A stretch of 49,983 nucleotides of DNA. Origin: CAZWDL01 sp964632995 (GTDB taxonomy: Bacteria > Bacteroidota > Bacteroidia > Chitinophagales > Saprospiraceae). The stretch lies in assembly GCA_964632995.1 (NCBI GenBank), contig CAZWDL010000045.1, forward strand, positions 1 to 49,983. Reading direction: 5' to 3'. The notes beneath the pieces were generated by a model that saw only the letters and a list, made by a program, of their open reading frames with translations, had not been told where the DNA came from and searched no databases. Below, piece by piece: positions 26,301-34,748 of this stretch; position 1 is the first letter of the stretch; every line of letters starts with the position of its first letter. Both the position numbers and the translations under genes were made by a program.

Positions 26301-26432
26301 GTTGGGAGTTTGATAGACCTCGTATTCAAAGACCTCGTAGTTGGTTTTGTTACGACCAAAATACTGTGCGGTCATTTGATTGGTGAACAGTATCAGCGCC
26401 CCCAGTAAGAAGAATATTTTTTTGACGCTCAT
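23379..26432 (-). CDS. HExxH peptidase-like / TolB-like propeller / outer-membrane barrel fusion protein
   Basis: The 1017-residue protein starts at ATG 26432 with signal peptide MSVKKIFFLLGALILFTNQM; the frame is open to 26606 but without a good start. Residues about 30-250 resemble a peptidase MA-like domain with GHELVH (H136, E137, H140) and WMVEGLAEYM (third ligand about E168). The middle (about 280-610) has propeller repeats with SPDSRQFAF, WSPDGRSIAV and MPDGERIVF. The C-terminal third resembles the Omp85/BamA surface-antigen barrel, including GVGIGSSNAFGTT and a final strand ending LNLFPGW, with GSPWYVRGYNS similar to the BamA RGF/RGY loop. It is probably an outer membrane protein with a periplasmic protease-like part. 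Whether it cuts protein is unknown. Confidence 0.85.
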   Translation of the reverse strand: MSVKKIFFLLGALILFTNQMTAQYFGRNKTNYEVFEYEVYQTPNFEIYHYLDNQEALNRYSNWAEQWYNMHMQVLGDTIYSKNPIILYSDHADFQQTNAINGRIGVGTGGVTEAFKNRVILPFAMSNQQSFHVLGHELVHAFQYNMILQSDSTSLRSLSNLPLWMVEGLAEYMSIGSVDAHTAMWMRDAVLNDNIPTLKDLQNPKYFPYRYGQAFWSFITGLRGDEIIAPFFKFTAMYGFEVASQQILGMSAENLSELWVNSLKRQYDPFLRDKEENFIGRELVGEEQGGRINIAPVISPNGRYVIFLSEKDLFSIDLYLADIRDGKIIRKVASSTKNSHIDDFNYIESAGTWSPDSRQFAFVGFSKGRNILIVKDVESGKTVMESPLKGVPAFSNPNWSPDGRSIAVAGLVEGQVDLYSFDVRTKEVEQLTDNHYSELLPHWMPDGERIVFSTDQLSFESGRKNGKWSFNLAILDTRTEETEQLMIFPGADNLNPVVDPDGNILFLSNRDGYRNIYEYEPATGKVYQLTNYLTGVSGITHYAPAMSMAIKRERLIYTYFSQNTYEVYLARPDDYLMEEVDPMDVDFSAAHLPRPNPKATDLVDTQLDRLDDFPPLAPANFAEVPYEANFKLDFVTGSTGVGIGSSNAFGTTTGVAGGVDMIFSDVVGNNSLYTSLAMNGEIYDFGGMVAYFNRKHRVKWGAGISHIPFRSAGGGFVGFDSLSFEGGTIPVEQYAFDIQRIFEDKASLFASFPFNRNLRLEAQASYARYSSRVDRFNQFYDPFGQLVLQEREKLDSPPGFNLFNVGGAFVGDNSYFGLTAPLQGSRFRVGVDQFFGEFNYTAPTIDYRKYTFLRPVSLAFRAYHYGRYGGNSDNLFPLYLGSPWYVRGYNSAEAERMLVENGQSLDNLFGSKIVVGNFEVRIPFTGPERLAMIKSGLLFSDLNFFVDGGITWFDFEQFNGTVSEIDGTRFDQVKPIFSAGTSLRVNLFGAIVLEPYLAWPLQPNAKPIFGLNLFPGW

Positions 26433-26618
26433 AACCTTTGATGATTTTCTAAGATATTCGTTACACACCTCTAAATGGTTGAAAATGTGCTTTGAAAATG
26501 AAACACCTGATAAATGCCTCAGTTGGAGCTGGTAGTATTCCACTGCCGTTAAAATTGTCTTAAACCGATTTTTGTGTAAGTTTACCGACTGCCCCATCTG
26601 ACCCAAAAGTTCAAAAAA

Positions 26619-28398
26619 ATGTTAAAGTCATTTCCAATTCAATATTTTCTTTTCCTGTTGTTGTTGTCATTGTTTGTCTCGCTTTCGGCTCAGAGCCGGC
26701 TTCCGCGCATCCCCTTCGAACTCGATTCCAATACCACTTCCACCTATGAGGAAACCATCGCCTATTACGAGTTGATGGCGGATCGTTTCCCTGAACTCGC
26801 CCTGTTCGAGGAGGGAACTACCGATGCAGGGCTTCCCTTGCACGTGGCGGTTCTTTCTTTTGACGAAGACTTTTCCCCCCCGTCACTGCGGGCGAAGGGC
26901 AAGCGCATCCTCTTCATCAACAACGGCATCCACGCCGGAGAACCCTGCGGGGTGGACGCCAGTATGCTCTTGCTGCGCGACTATCTCCTCCACCCGGAAC
27001 GGCATCCCTATCTGGAACAGGTCGTGCTGGTGGTCATTCCTTTCTACAATATCGGCGGCGCCCTTAATCGCGGCGCCCACAGCCGCGCCAACCAGGAAGG
27101 GCCNNNNNNNNNNGGCCGCCCACGGCTTCCGCGGCAACGCCAGAAACCTGGACCTCAACCGCGACTTTATCAAATGCGATTCGCGCAACGCCCGTTCCTT
27201 CTCTACTATTTTTAACCGCTGGCGGCCCGACGTGTTTATCGACAATCACACCTCCAACGGCGCTGATTATACCTATACCATGACCCTCATTGCCAGCCAG
27301 CTCGACAAGCTGGACCCGCACCTGGCCGCTTATATGGAGAAGCTCCTGCCTCGCCTGTACAACGATATGGAGCTGCGCGGCCGGCCGATGACGCCCTACG
27401 TGTACGCCCGCAGCACGCCGGATGAGGGCATTGCCGGCTTTCTCGACCTGCCCCGTTATTCCTCCGGCTTCGCGGCTTTACACAACACGCTCGCCTTCAT
27501 CGCCGAAGCGCATATGCTCAAACCTTTCAAAGACCGGGTGATGGCTTGCTACAACCTCATGGATGCCCTCGTCCTCGCCATGCACGCCGATCAGGAGCAA
27601 ATCGGCGAGGTGCGCCGGGCAGCTATCAATCATTCTATTACTAAAGACAGCTTCGCCCTCAACTGGCGTTTGGACCCAAATCGTAAAGATTCGTTAAAAT
27701 TCCGGGGGTATACAGCGAAATACAGACCCAGCGAAGTGTCGGGACAGGAAAGGCTGTACTACGATCGCTCGGAACCCTATGAAAAGAGTATCCCCTATTT
27801 CCGCTACTACCAGACGATGGCGAAGGTGAAGAAACCGGTTGCTTACCTGATTCCGCAAGCCTATCAGGGGGTGATTGAGCGACTGCGCTTGAACGGTGTG
27901 GAGGTCCGGCAACTTACCGAAGATATTGAGCCGGAACTGGAATTTTACTACATCCGCGATTACGAAACGACCGGTTATGCCTACGAGGGCCACTACCTGC
28001 ATTCCAAGGTGCAGGTGGAGAAAAAGGTGATGCAGCGTCCTTTCCGCCGGGGCGACTACGTCGTCTTCACCGATCAGCCCGCCAACCGCTATATCGTAGA
28101 GACGCTGGAACCGCAGGGCGCCGATTCCTTCTTCGCCTGGAACTTCTTTGATGGCATCCTCATGCAGAAGGAGTACTTCTCTTCTTATGTCTTCGAAGAC
28201 CGGGCGGCGGCAATCCTGGAGGAAAACCCTGAATTGCGTGAACAGTTGGAGGCCAGAAAGGAGGAAGATGAAGCTTTCGCCAAATCGGGCCGGGCGCAGT
28301 TGGATTTTGTATATAAAAATTCGCCTCATTACGAAAAGACGCATAACCTGTATCCGGTAGGGAGGTTAGTGACGGAGCGGGTGTTGCCGGTCGAATGA
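26619..28398 (+). CDS. M14 family zinc carboxypeptidase-like protein (interrupted by assembly gap)
   Basis: Signal peptide MLKSFPIQYFLFLLLLSLFV ends near SLSAQS. The M14 zinc site is HAGE (H105 and E108 in FINNGIHAGEPCGVD) with the third ligand His in VFIDNHTSNGADY. Before the gap is NRGAHSRANQEG and after it HGFRGNARNLDLNRDF, a continuous family motif, so only a few residues are missing. The two parts are in different frames only because ten N (27104-27113) stand in for an unknown length. The C-terminal part (about 350-590) lacks a recognised domain. The role is probably peptide or murein-peptide breakdown outside the cytoplasm. Confidence 0.87.
27104..27113. other. Assembly gap (10 N)
   Basis: The placeholder lies inside the M14 peptidase gene. 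Flanking motifs indicate that very little sequence is missing. Confidence 0.98.
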
Positions 28399-28598
28399 TA
28401 CTTGATACTTGATGCTTGATGCTTGATGGTGGAGGTTGGGCATAACCGGGTATTTGGCCTGTTCGATCCCGGTAAAGGCTTCGCCTTATCGGGACCCTGA
28501 CCGCAAACCTCAGGGCTTCCGACTTCCTCTTTCTGATTTCCGCTTTTCGTTTTTCGTTTTCATTTTCCCTATTTTTCGGCGGTAACGAAAACCCGGCC
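28399..28598. other. Intergenic region with short repeats
   Basis: A degenerate tandem of a TTGATAC/TTGATGC unit lies at about 28400-28430. CTTCCGACTTCC at 28516 is the complement of the GGAAGTCGGAA repeats near 15590. No gene is seen. Confidence 0.4.
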
Positions 28599-30026
28599 AT
28601 GCTATTAGCTTTCATAGGGCTGTATTTACTGTTCACCGTCGCTATCGGCTGGTGGGCTTCAACGAAAGTGAAGAATACGCAGGACTTCGTCATTGCCGGG
28701 CGGCGCCTGCCTATGGTCGTGGCCGCTTCGGCGCTGTTCGCCACCTGGTTTGGGTCGGAGACCATCATGGGGGCCTCTTCGGAGTTTGTGGAGCACGGCT
28801 TGCTGGGCGTGATAGAAGATCCTTTCGGGGCGGCGCTCTGCCTGATCCTGGTCGGCGCCTTTTTTGCCCGCCCACTGTACCGGCTCAATATTTTGACCTT
28901 TAACGACTTCTTCCGGCTGCGCTTCAGCCGGCGGGCAGAGCTGATATCGGCTGTTTTCATCGTGCCCTCCTATTTCGGCTGGATTGCCGCGCAGCTGGTG
29001 GCGCTGGCCATCATTCTGAAAACGCTGGCCGGCATTCCGCTCTTTTACGGCATTATGGTTTGTACGCTGGTGGTCGTGTTCTACACTTATATCGGCGGCA
29101 TGTGGGCGGTTTCCGTTACCGATTCGGTACAGACGGTGATGATCCTGGCGGGGCTGCTCTTTCTGGCCTGGCTGCTGGCGAAAGAAGTGGGCGGGGTGCA
29201 GGAGGTGCTCGACAGTACGCCCGAGGGCTTCTTTCGCTTTGTTCCTCCTGCCGATTTTGGCGCTGTCGTTCACTATATTGCTGCCTGGATCACGATCGGC
29301 CTTGGCTCTATTCCCCAGCAGGATGTTTTTCAGCGGGTGCTGTCGGCCCGCAGCGAACGCGCTGCCGTACAGGCCTCTTATTTGTCGGGTTTCATGTACC
29401 TGACTATTGGTTTTATACCTTTATTTATCGCCCTTTGCGGCAAAATTCTCTATCCGGAAATCGAAGACGGCGATACGCAGATGGTCATCCCGCTCATGGT
29501 GATGGAACACGGTAATTTGTTCCTGCAGATTATGTTTTTTGGTGCGCTGCTGTCGGCCATACTCAGTACCACCTCCGGGGCTATGCTGGCGCCGGCGACG
29601 GTCATCGGGGAGAATCTGGTACGGCCTTATTTCAAAAATATCGATGACCGGCGCCTGCTGCGGGTGATGCGTTTGTCGGTCGTCGCCGTAGCGATCTGTT
29701 CGGCCATCATGGCGGGGGCCAGCGCCGATATTTACGACCTGGTGGCGCAATCCTCTTCGCTCAGCCTGGTTTCACTGTTCATCCCCCTTACGGCCGGTCT
29801 GTACTGGCGCCGTGCTTCCAACACGGGGGCGCTGGCTTCCATTCTCGGCGGCATGTTGGTATGGATCCTATGCGAGTATGTGCTACATACCGAAACCCCT
29901 GCGCTGATCTACGGCGCGCTGGCCAGCGCCCTGGCGATGCTTGTTGGCAGCCTGGCCTGGCCGGATAAAACCTACAGGCGCTTTCTCGAAACGACCACCG
30001 GTTCCGGGCAGGCCCCCGTGGAGTAA
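28599..30026 (+). CDS. Sodium:solute symporter (SSS family)
   Basis: The 475-residue protein has 12-13 hydrophobic segments. Family features include the N-terminal DFVIAGRRLP motif after the first helix, ATWFGSETIMGASSE in the second, YTYIGGMWAVSVTDSVQ and GLGSIPQQDVFQRVLSARSE. It would import a solute with sodium. The GSIPQQDVFQR stretch is typical of the SSS group near proline/pantothenate/sugar-type carriers, but the substrate cannot be assigned. It follows the M14 gene after 200 bp and could take up products of extracellular breakdown, which is only a guess. Confidence 0.88.
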   Translation: MLLAFIGLYLLFTVAIGWWASTKVKNTQDFVIAGRRLPMVVAASALFATWFGSETIMGASSEFVEHGLLGVIEDPFGAALCLILVGAFFARPLYRLNILTFNDFFRLRFSRRAELISAVFIVPSYFGWIAAQLVALAIILKTLAGIPLFYGIMVCTLVVVFYTYIGGMWAVSVTDSVQTVMILAGLLFLAWLLAKEVGGVQEVLDSTPEGFFRFVPPADFGAVVHYIAAWITIGLGSIPQQDVFQRVLSARSERAAVQASYLSGFMYLTIGFIPLFIALCGKILYPEIEDGDTQMVIPLMVMEHGNLFLQIMFFGALLSAILSTTSGAMLAPATVIGENLVRPYFKNIDDRRLLRVMRLSVVAVAICSAIMAGASADIYDLVAQSSSLSLVSLFIPLTAGLYWRRASNTGALASILGGMLVWILCEYVLHTETPALIYGALASALAMLVGSLAWPDKTYRRFLETTTGSGQAPVE

Positions 30027-30091
30027 AGGCCATCAAGCTGGGATGTTTCGGGAACTGCTGCGGTTCCTCAGGCTTATCCTGCAATCTTTAC

Positions 30092-30664
30092 CTACCTCCC
30101 CCAGGATATACCAAAGCGCAGATCGAGCTGGGCAAAGGGAGCGGAGAGATCCTGCCGGTCTACCCGCGGCAGGTCGACGTCGGTGAGGAAGCGGTAGCCG
30201 CCTTGCAGACCTAGGTGGAACCAGGTGAAGACATTGATCTCTATGCCTGCCGAGGGCTGAAATATGTATACGCGGTCGCTGTCGCCGTCGCTCAGCGTGA
30301 CCTGGCCGCCGCCGGTCTGGAAGTTGAGTATGGGGTGCACTACCCGGCGGGCATCGGGCATGATGGAGAGGATGAAGTTGTTCTGGCGCAGCTGGAAGCT
30401 GGTATTGGCGCCGCTGACCTGAATTTGATCTTTCAGCTTTGACCAGGCGTAGCCCAGGAAAACGCTGCGGCCGAATTCCAGCCCGATATTTCCACCGGTG
30501 GTGTAGCCGCGGTCTTCTTCGAAGAAAGCATAATTATTGGTAAAGGCGCCCCAGATGCCGGAGAAGTGGAAGCCGTTGCGGCCAAAGAGGGTTTCCTGGC
30601 GCTGCGCAGAAGCTGAAGTGCAGAGCGCGATTAGTACGATAATAACGAGGCTTAGTCTTTTCAT
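30092..30664 (-). CDS. Outer-membrane beta-barrel-like protein of unknown function
   Basis: The 190-residue protein has signal peptide MKRLSLVIIVLIALCTSASA followed by alternating hydrophobic strands: GNIGLEFGRSVFLGYAWSKL, NFILSIMPDARR, VFTWFHLGLQGGYRFL. It ends LDLRFGISWGR, a typical barrel-closing strand. It resembles small eight-stranded OmpA/OmpX-like or PorT-like proteins of Bacteroidota. No function can be assigned. Confidence 0.7.
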   Translation of the reverse strand: MKRLSLVIIVLIALCTSASAQRQETLFGRNGFHFSGIWGAFTNNYAFFEEDRGYTTGGNIGLEFGRSVFLGYAWSKLKDQIQVSGANTSFQLRQNNFILSIMPDARRVVHPILNFQTGGGQVTLSDGDSDRVYIFQPSAGIEINVFTWFHLGLQGGYRFLTDVDLPRVDRQDLSAPFAQLDLRFGISWGR

Positions 30665-30783
30665 GATGCGTCCGTTGCTTTGGTGATTTTTCTATTCCTT
30701 TGATGTAGCTGGGACGCAGATTCCCCTATTCCCGTTTCGTCTGTTAACAATTTTTAACATTCGATCAACCCGTTAAATCCGGG

Positions 30784-31920
30784 TTAAGGTTTGATGACCA
30801 ATAAGCGCTTGGTCGTTATCGTCTTTCCCCGGGAATCGGTGAGGCTGTAGAGATAGGTGCCTTTGCTCAGCCCGGCGATATTGACTTTTTCAATGTGCCC
30901 CCCGTCGATAAAGTACTCCTCCCGCCACTGCTCTACCCCGATTATGTTGAAGATAGAAAGCGTATATTTTCCAGCGGGAAGGTTGGAGAACTCGAAGCGC
31001 ACGTTGACGATAGCGGGGTTGGGAAAGGCGTATACGCCGGGTTTCATTTCTCCAATGGTTTGCACCTCCGTACTGATGTCGTTGGCTTTGTACTCCACCC
31101 GTAGTACTTCTTCTTCGGGCTCGTTGAGGTAGACCACCGCGATGGGCTCCAGGGCCTCATTGCTGAAGTAGTGATGCGAAACGACGGTGAGTTTGCCCAG
31201 GTCTCCAAGGTTGGGCACCAGATCGGTAATATCCTGCCAGGGGAGAAAACCGACTTTGGCGTCGAGACGTGTTTCCCTCAGCTCTATGCGTTTTTCGCGC
31301 AGTACGTCGTAGATGCCGCCGGGGATGATCATCTTTCCCCAGGCGTCCACTACATCCGCCCGTTCGGAGTGGATGCGAATGCGCAGCGAGTCGGGGGTGA
31401 TGGGCAGCTGATCGAGAATTTGCCGGGGCAACTCATCGGTGGAAAAAGGAAGGGAAACGTCGTAGCTCTCCTCATGGGTGTCCAGGTAGCGAAGGGGGGC
31501 ATGACGATCTACTATCGGAGGCCGGAAGCGGGTCAGCACCTCTGTCCCCAGTTGCAGTGGATCGGTACCGTAATAGCCCAAAAGGAGCAGAGCGTTGTCG
31601 CCGCTCCGGTAATAAGCTTCGAGGTTCTCGGCCTGCCTGATCATGAAATCAGCCTGTGAAAAGCCATCGGCGCCACGGCCGTCCTCCGGCGGGCGCACGA
31701 CAGTGGCGCGGGAAAAAGGGGCTTGCAAGGAGGAAAAGTCCCAGCGCTGATCACCGCCGGCCGCCGTCAGCGGAATATTGGCGGGCAGATTGTCGACCGC
31801 CGTGTACAGGGTGTCGCCCACCGAAGGGAAATTTTGCTTCGTAACCACGATCTGCCCTTTTAACAAGGGCGTGAACAGAAACAGGCTACCCAGAAAGATG
31901 TTGCGTATATATTGCTTCAT
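30784..31920 (-). CDS. Secreted protein with C-terminal T9SS type A sorting domain
   Basis: The 378-residue protein has an N-terminal signal (MKQYIRNIFLGSLFLFTPLL). The body of about 290 residues lacks a recognised domain. The last 75-80 residues are a Por-secretion sorting domain: GVYAFPNPAIVNVRFEFSNL, then YTLSIFNIIGVEQW and KGTYLYSLTDSRGK, ending in KRLLVIKP. This directs export through the type IX secretion system and attachment to the cell surface or release. The presence of a T9SS substrate is the clearest phylum marker in the window. Confidence 0.9.
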   Translation of the reverse strand: MKQYIRNIFLGSLFLFTPLLKGQIVVTKQNFPSVGDTLYTAVDNLPANIPLTAAGGDQRWDFSSLQAPFSRATVVRPPEDGRGADGFSQADFMIRQAENLEAYYRSGDNALLLLGYYGTDPLQLGTEVLTRFRPPIVDRHAPLRYLDTHEESYDVSLPFSTDELPRQILDQLPITPDSLRIRIHSERADVVDAWGKMIIPGGIYDVLREKRIELRETRLDAKVGFLPWQDITDLVPNLGDLGKLTVVSHHYFSNEALEPIAVVYLNEPEEEVLRVEYKANDISTEVQTIGEMKPGVYAFPNPAIVNVRFEFSNLPAGKYTLSIFNIIGVEQWREEYFIDGGHIEKVNIAGLSKGTYLYSLTDSRGKTITTKRLLVIKP

Positions 31921-31948
31921 AAACGAACCGGATGTTTTCTTCCGGAGA

Positions 31949-31980
31949 TAAAGATAGTTTTCCCGAAAGGGATTGTCAAA
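31949..31980 (-). promoter_or_regulatory. Promoter of the T9SS-sorted protein gene
   Basis: On the minus strand a TTTG -33 box (31977-31980) and a TATCTTTA -7 box (31949-31956, one mismatch to TAnnTTTG) are separated by 20 bp and lie about 30 bp upstream of the ATG. Confidence 0.5.
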
Positions 31981-32017
31981 TTGCCTTTTCTACTACCCCT
32001 GTAAATGTAAAGCTTTA

Positions 32018-32109
32018 ACCCGGATTATTCATGAGTCGGTCTATTACGAAACCCAAGTCTGGCAACCATGTTGACTTCTCCTTACAGCAAACCCCTGAAT
32101 AATCCGGGT
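32018..32109. repeat. MITE-like inverted repeat pair
   Basis: ACCCGGATTATTCA (32018-32031) is repeated as its exact complement TGAATAATCCGGGT (32096-32109) with 64 bp between, and the right arm reaches the stop codon of the ABC exporter gene. Related single copies occur at about 20833 and 49860. The ends look like terminal inverted repeats of a small non-autonomous element, but no target duplication is visible. A long-range hairpin is the alternative. Confidence 0.5.
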
Positions 32110-33941
32110 CAGAACGCCTGCAGCTCCACCAGCTTCTGGTACTCGCCGGCTTTGCTGAGCAGATCGCGGTGGGACCCGCGTTCGAGGATGCGCCCGTCTT
32201 TCATAACGATGATCTCATCGGCGTGCTGAATGGTGCTGAGGCGGTGGGCGATGACGATAGCGGTGCGATTTTCCATAACGCGTTGCAGGGCCGACTGCAC
32301 CAGCTTCTCGGATTCCGAATCGAGGGCGGAAGTGGCTTCATCGAGGATGAGTATGGCCGGGTTACGCAATACGGCGCGGGCGATGGTCAGGCGCTGCCGC
32401 TGCCCGCCGGAGAGCTTGCCGCCCCGGTCGCCGATATTGCTCTGGTAGCCTTTTTCCATAGCGATGATGAAATCGTGGGCATTGGCGGTTTTGGCCGCTT
32501 CGATCACCTCTTCTTCGCTGACGCCTTGCTTACCGAAGAGGATGTTGTTGTAGATCGTATCGTTGAAGAGAATGGCTTCCTGGGAGACGATGCCCATCAG
32601 GGCCCGCAGATCCCTGACGCGGCACTCCCGGATATCGGCGCCGTCGATCAGGATGCTGCCGCTGTCTACGTCGTAGAAGCGGGGGAGTAGGTCCACGAGG
32701 GTTGATTTGCCGGCGCCGGAGCTGCCTACCAGCGCGATGACCTGTCCTTTCTTGATTTCGAGATCGACCTCTTTTATGACCGGGCCTTCCACCATATTGT
32801 AGGCAAAGGATACATTGCGGTACTCCACGCTGTGTTCAAAACCCTTGACAGGGGCCGCCTGCGGAGATTCTTTAATACTGACTTCGGCATCGAGTACCTG
32901 TTCGATGCGCTGCATGGCGGCAACACCCTTCTGTATGCTGTAGAAAGAGCGCGAAAAGGATTTAGCCGGTTCGATGACATTGTAGAAGGCGAAGATGAAG
33001 GTCAGGAAGGTTTCGGCCTGCAGTGTGCCGCCGAACACTTGCCGCGAGCCGTACCAGAGCAGGACGGCGACGGTGGCAATACCCAGAAATTCCGACAGGG
33101 GGGAGCTCAGATCGCGCCGCCAGAGCAATCGCGTGAGTATCCAGCGATAATCGTTGTTTTCTCTTTCAAATTTTTGGCGCTGGTAGCCCTCGGCGTTGAA
33201 GCCTTTGATGATGCGCAGCCCGGAGAGGGTTTCCTCAATAATGGACATCAGGTTGCCCAGCTTTTCCTGTACCTGTCCGGAACTCCGCTTGAGGGAGCGA
33301 CCGATACCGCCGATGACCACAGCGGTGAAGATCATCAGTATGAAAACGAACAAGGTCAGAGAGGGACTGACGTAGATCATAAAGCCCAGGGCGCCGGCGA
33401 TGATCAGCGGCTCGCGAAAAACGGCTTCCAGTACGTTGAGGATACTCCATTCCACTTCCTGTACATCCCCGGCAATGCGCGACATGAGGTCGCCTTTGCG
33501 CTCTTGGCTGAAATAGGAGAGGGGTAGAGCCAGGGTTTTGTCAAATAGCTGTTGCCGGATGTCGCGGATGATGCCGTTGCGCACCGGCGCCATGAAGAAC
33601 ATGGACAGGTAGCGGAACAGGTTCTTCAGGAAAAATACAGCCAGGATAGCGCCGCAGACATACACCAGGGCGGTCTCCCGGCCCTGGGTGGCGATCATTT
33701 CGCTGAGCTGATAGTTGATACTCTCGGTTATCGTTTCTATGTTCCAGTTCCATTCCGGACGGGTGGTCACCGGATCGCGGCGCTCAAAGAGTATTTCCAG
33801 GAAAGGAATGAGCAGCGGAATACTCAAAGCAGTAAACAAGGCGGTCATTATGTTGCTGAGGATATTCAGCCCCACATTGGGTTTGTAATTGCGCAGGAAA
33901 CCCATCAGACGCCAGAAACTGTTTGTCGACTTTTCTTTCAT
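32109..33941 (-). CDS. ABC exporter, fused permease and ATPase (MsbA-like)
   Basis: The 610-residue half-transporter has six predicted membrane helices in the first 330 residues (type I exporter fold, including LPLSYFSQERKGDLMSRIAGDV). A full ATPase domain follows: Walker A GSSGAGKST, Q-loop IVSQEAILFNDT, signature LSGGQRQRLTIARA, Walker B ILILDEATSALD and H-loop IVIAHRLSTI. Homodimers of this type flip lipids, lipid A or drugs across the inner membrane. The closest named relative by architecture is MsbA, but the substrate is not proven. A -7 box lies at 33971-33978. Confidence 0.92.
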   Translation of the reverse strand: MKEKSTNSFWRLMGFLRNYKPNVGLNILSNIMTALFTALSIPLLIPFLEILFERRDPVTTRPEWNWNIETITESINYQLSEMIATQGRETALVYVCGAILAVFFLKNLFRYLSMFFMAPVRNGIIRDIRQQLFDKTLALPLSYFSQERKGDLMSRIAGDVQEVEWSILNVLEAVFREPLIIAGALGFMIYVSPSLTLFVFILMIFTAVVIGGIGRSLKRSSGQVQEKLGNLMSIIEETLSGLRIIKGFNAEGYQRQKFERENNDYRWILTRLLWRRDLSSPLSEFLGIATVAVLLWYGSRQVFGGTLQAETFLTFIFAFYNVIEPAKSFSRSFYSIQKGVAAMQRIEQVLDAEVSIKESPQAAPVKGFEHSVEYRNVSFAYNMVEGPVIKEVDLEIKKGQVIALVGSSGAGKSTLVDLLPRFYDVDSGSILIDGADIRECRVRDLRALMGIVSQEAILFNDTIYNNILFGKQGVSEEEVIEAAKTANAHDFIIAMEKGYQSNIGDRGGKLSGGQRQRLTIARAVLRNPAILILDEATSALDSESEKLVQSALQRVMENRTAIVIAHRLSTIQHADEIIVMKDGRILERGSHRDLLSKAGEYQKLVELQAF

Positions 33942-33970
33942 GCCGGGTAAAAAAACAATTGTTGATGCTG

Positions 33971-33978
33971 CAAACTTA
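33971..33978 (-). promoter_or_regulatory. -7 box of the ABC exporter gene
   Basis: On the minus strand the sequence is TAAGTTTG, matching TAnnTTTG, 30 bp upstream of the ATG. Confidence 0.45.
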
Positions 33979-33998
33979 GGGCTTTTCCGGCGTAAATG

Positions 33999-34745
33999 TC
34001 AGTCCAGGCGCTCGAGTAGTTCCCTGGCTTCTTCATATTGATCGGAGCCGGGAGAAATGCTGCGAAGCACTTCCCTGGCCCGGGCCTGCTCGTCCTGCCG
34101 CAGATAGGTGAGCGCCAGGTACCAGGCGCCTAAGGTCTGCAAATCGGTGCTGCTGTTCCGGATGGTAGTGAAAATATCGGCGGCTTCCTGCGTTTCTCCG
34201 TTTTCCAGCAGGCTGATGCCATGGTAGAGCAGGGCCAAGGTATCGGTGGGATTCTCTCGGAGGTAACTTTGCAGGCCCTCCGCGGCGGTCTCATAATCAC
34301 CGCGGTTAAAAGCCTGCTCTATGTCGGTGACCTTAGGTCCTTCTCCCGACATTTCGGTAAGGGCCAGCTGCGGATGATCGGCATACTGCCGGTAGAGCGA
34401 GGGCTGATCGAGCAGACGCAAAGTCAGCCAGCCGGCGATGAGGAGGATGGCAATGCCGGCCGCGACCTGAAGGGACCGGCGCCGGTAGAGGGGTACCACT
34501 TTGGGGACAGTGGATTTCTGCGGAGGCTCCTGCTGTAAATACCGGTCGCCCAGCTTTTTCAGTTTAGCTTCCAGTTGCTCCTGGCTCTGTTTTTTTCTGA
34601 GGAATTCCTGCATTCGTTGTTGCCAGGCGAGTTCTGCGGCGAGTTCCTCCTCCTGTTCGAGGCGTTGCTCAAAAGCAGTGCGGGACGCTTCGTCCAGGGT
34701 TCCCTTTAGGTATTGTTCCAGTAGTTCGTAGTCATTCCGGTCCAT
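33999..34745 (-). CDS. Membrane-anchored TPR protein, probable anti-sigma factor
   Basis: The 248-residue protein has a cytoplasmic N-terminal segment (LLEQYLKGTLDEASRTAFEQ) like the zinc-free anti-sigma domains of Bacteroidota, a coiled-coil-like acidic region, and one membrane helix at about residues 92-111 (LQVAAGIAILLIAGWLTLRL). A periplasmic part with TPR-like helices follows (AFNRGDYETAAEGLQSYL and later). It starts 3 bp downstream of the ECF sigma gene stop and is surely cotranscribed. Anti-sigma function follows from this pairing and the N-terminal pattern, and is not proven. Confidence 0.75.
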   Translation of the reverse strand: MDRNDYELLEQYLKGTLDEASRTAFEQRLEQEEELAAELAWQQRMQEFLRKKQSQEQLEAKLKKLGDRYLQQEPPQKSTVPKVVPLYRRRSLQVAAGIAILLIAGWLTLRLLDQPSLYRQYADHPQLALTEMSGEGPKVTDIEQAFNRGDYETAAEGLQSYLRENPTDTLALLYHGISLLENGETQEAADIFTTIRNSSTDLQTLGAWYLALTYLRQDEQARAREVLRSISPGSDQYEEARELLERLD

Positions 34746-34748
34746 CGC

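Noticed and set aside
26619..28398. M14 peptidase as two separate genes or a pseudogene
   Set aside because: A continuous family motif is split only by ten N, and both halves carry conserved parts of one enzyme.
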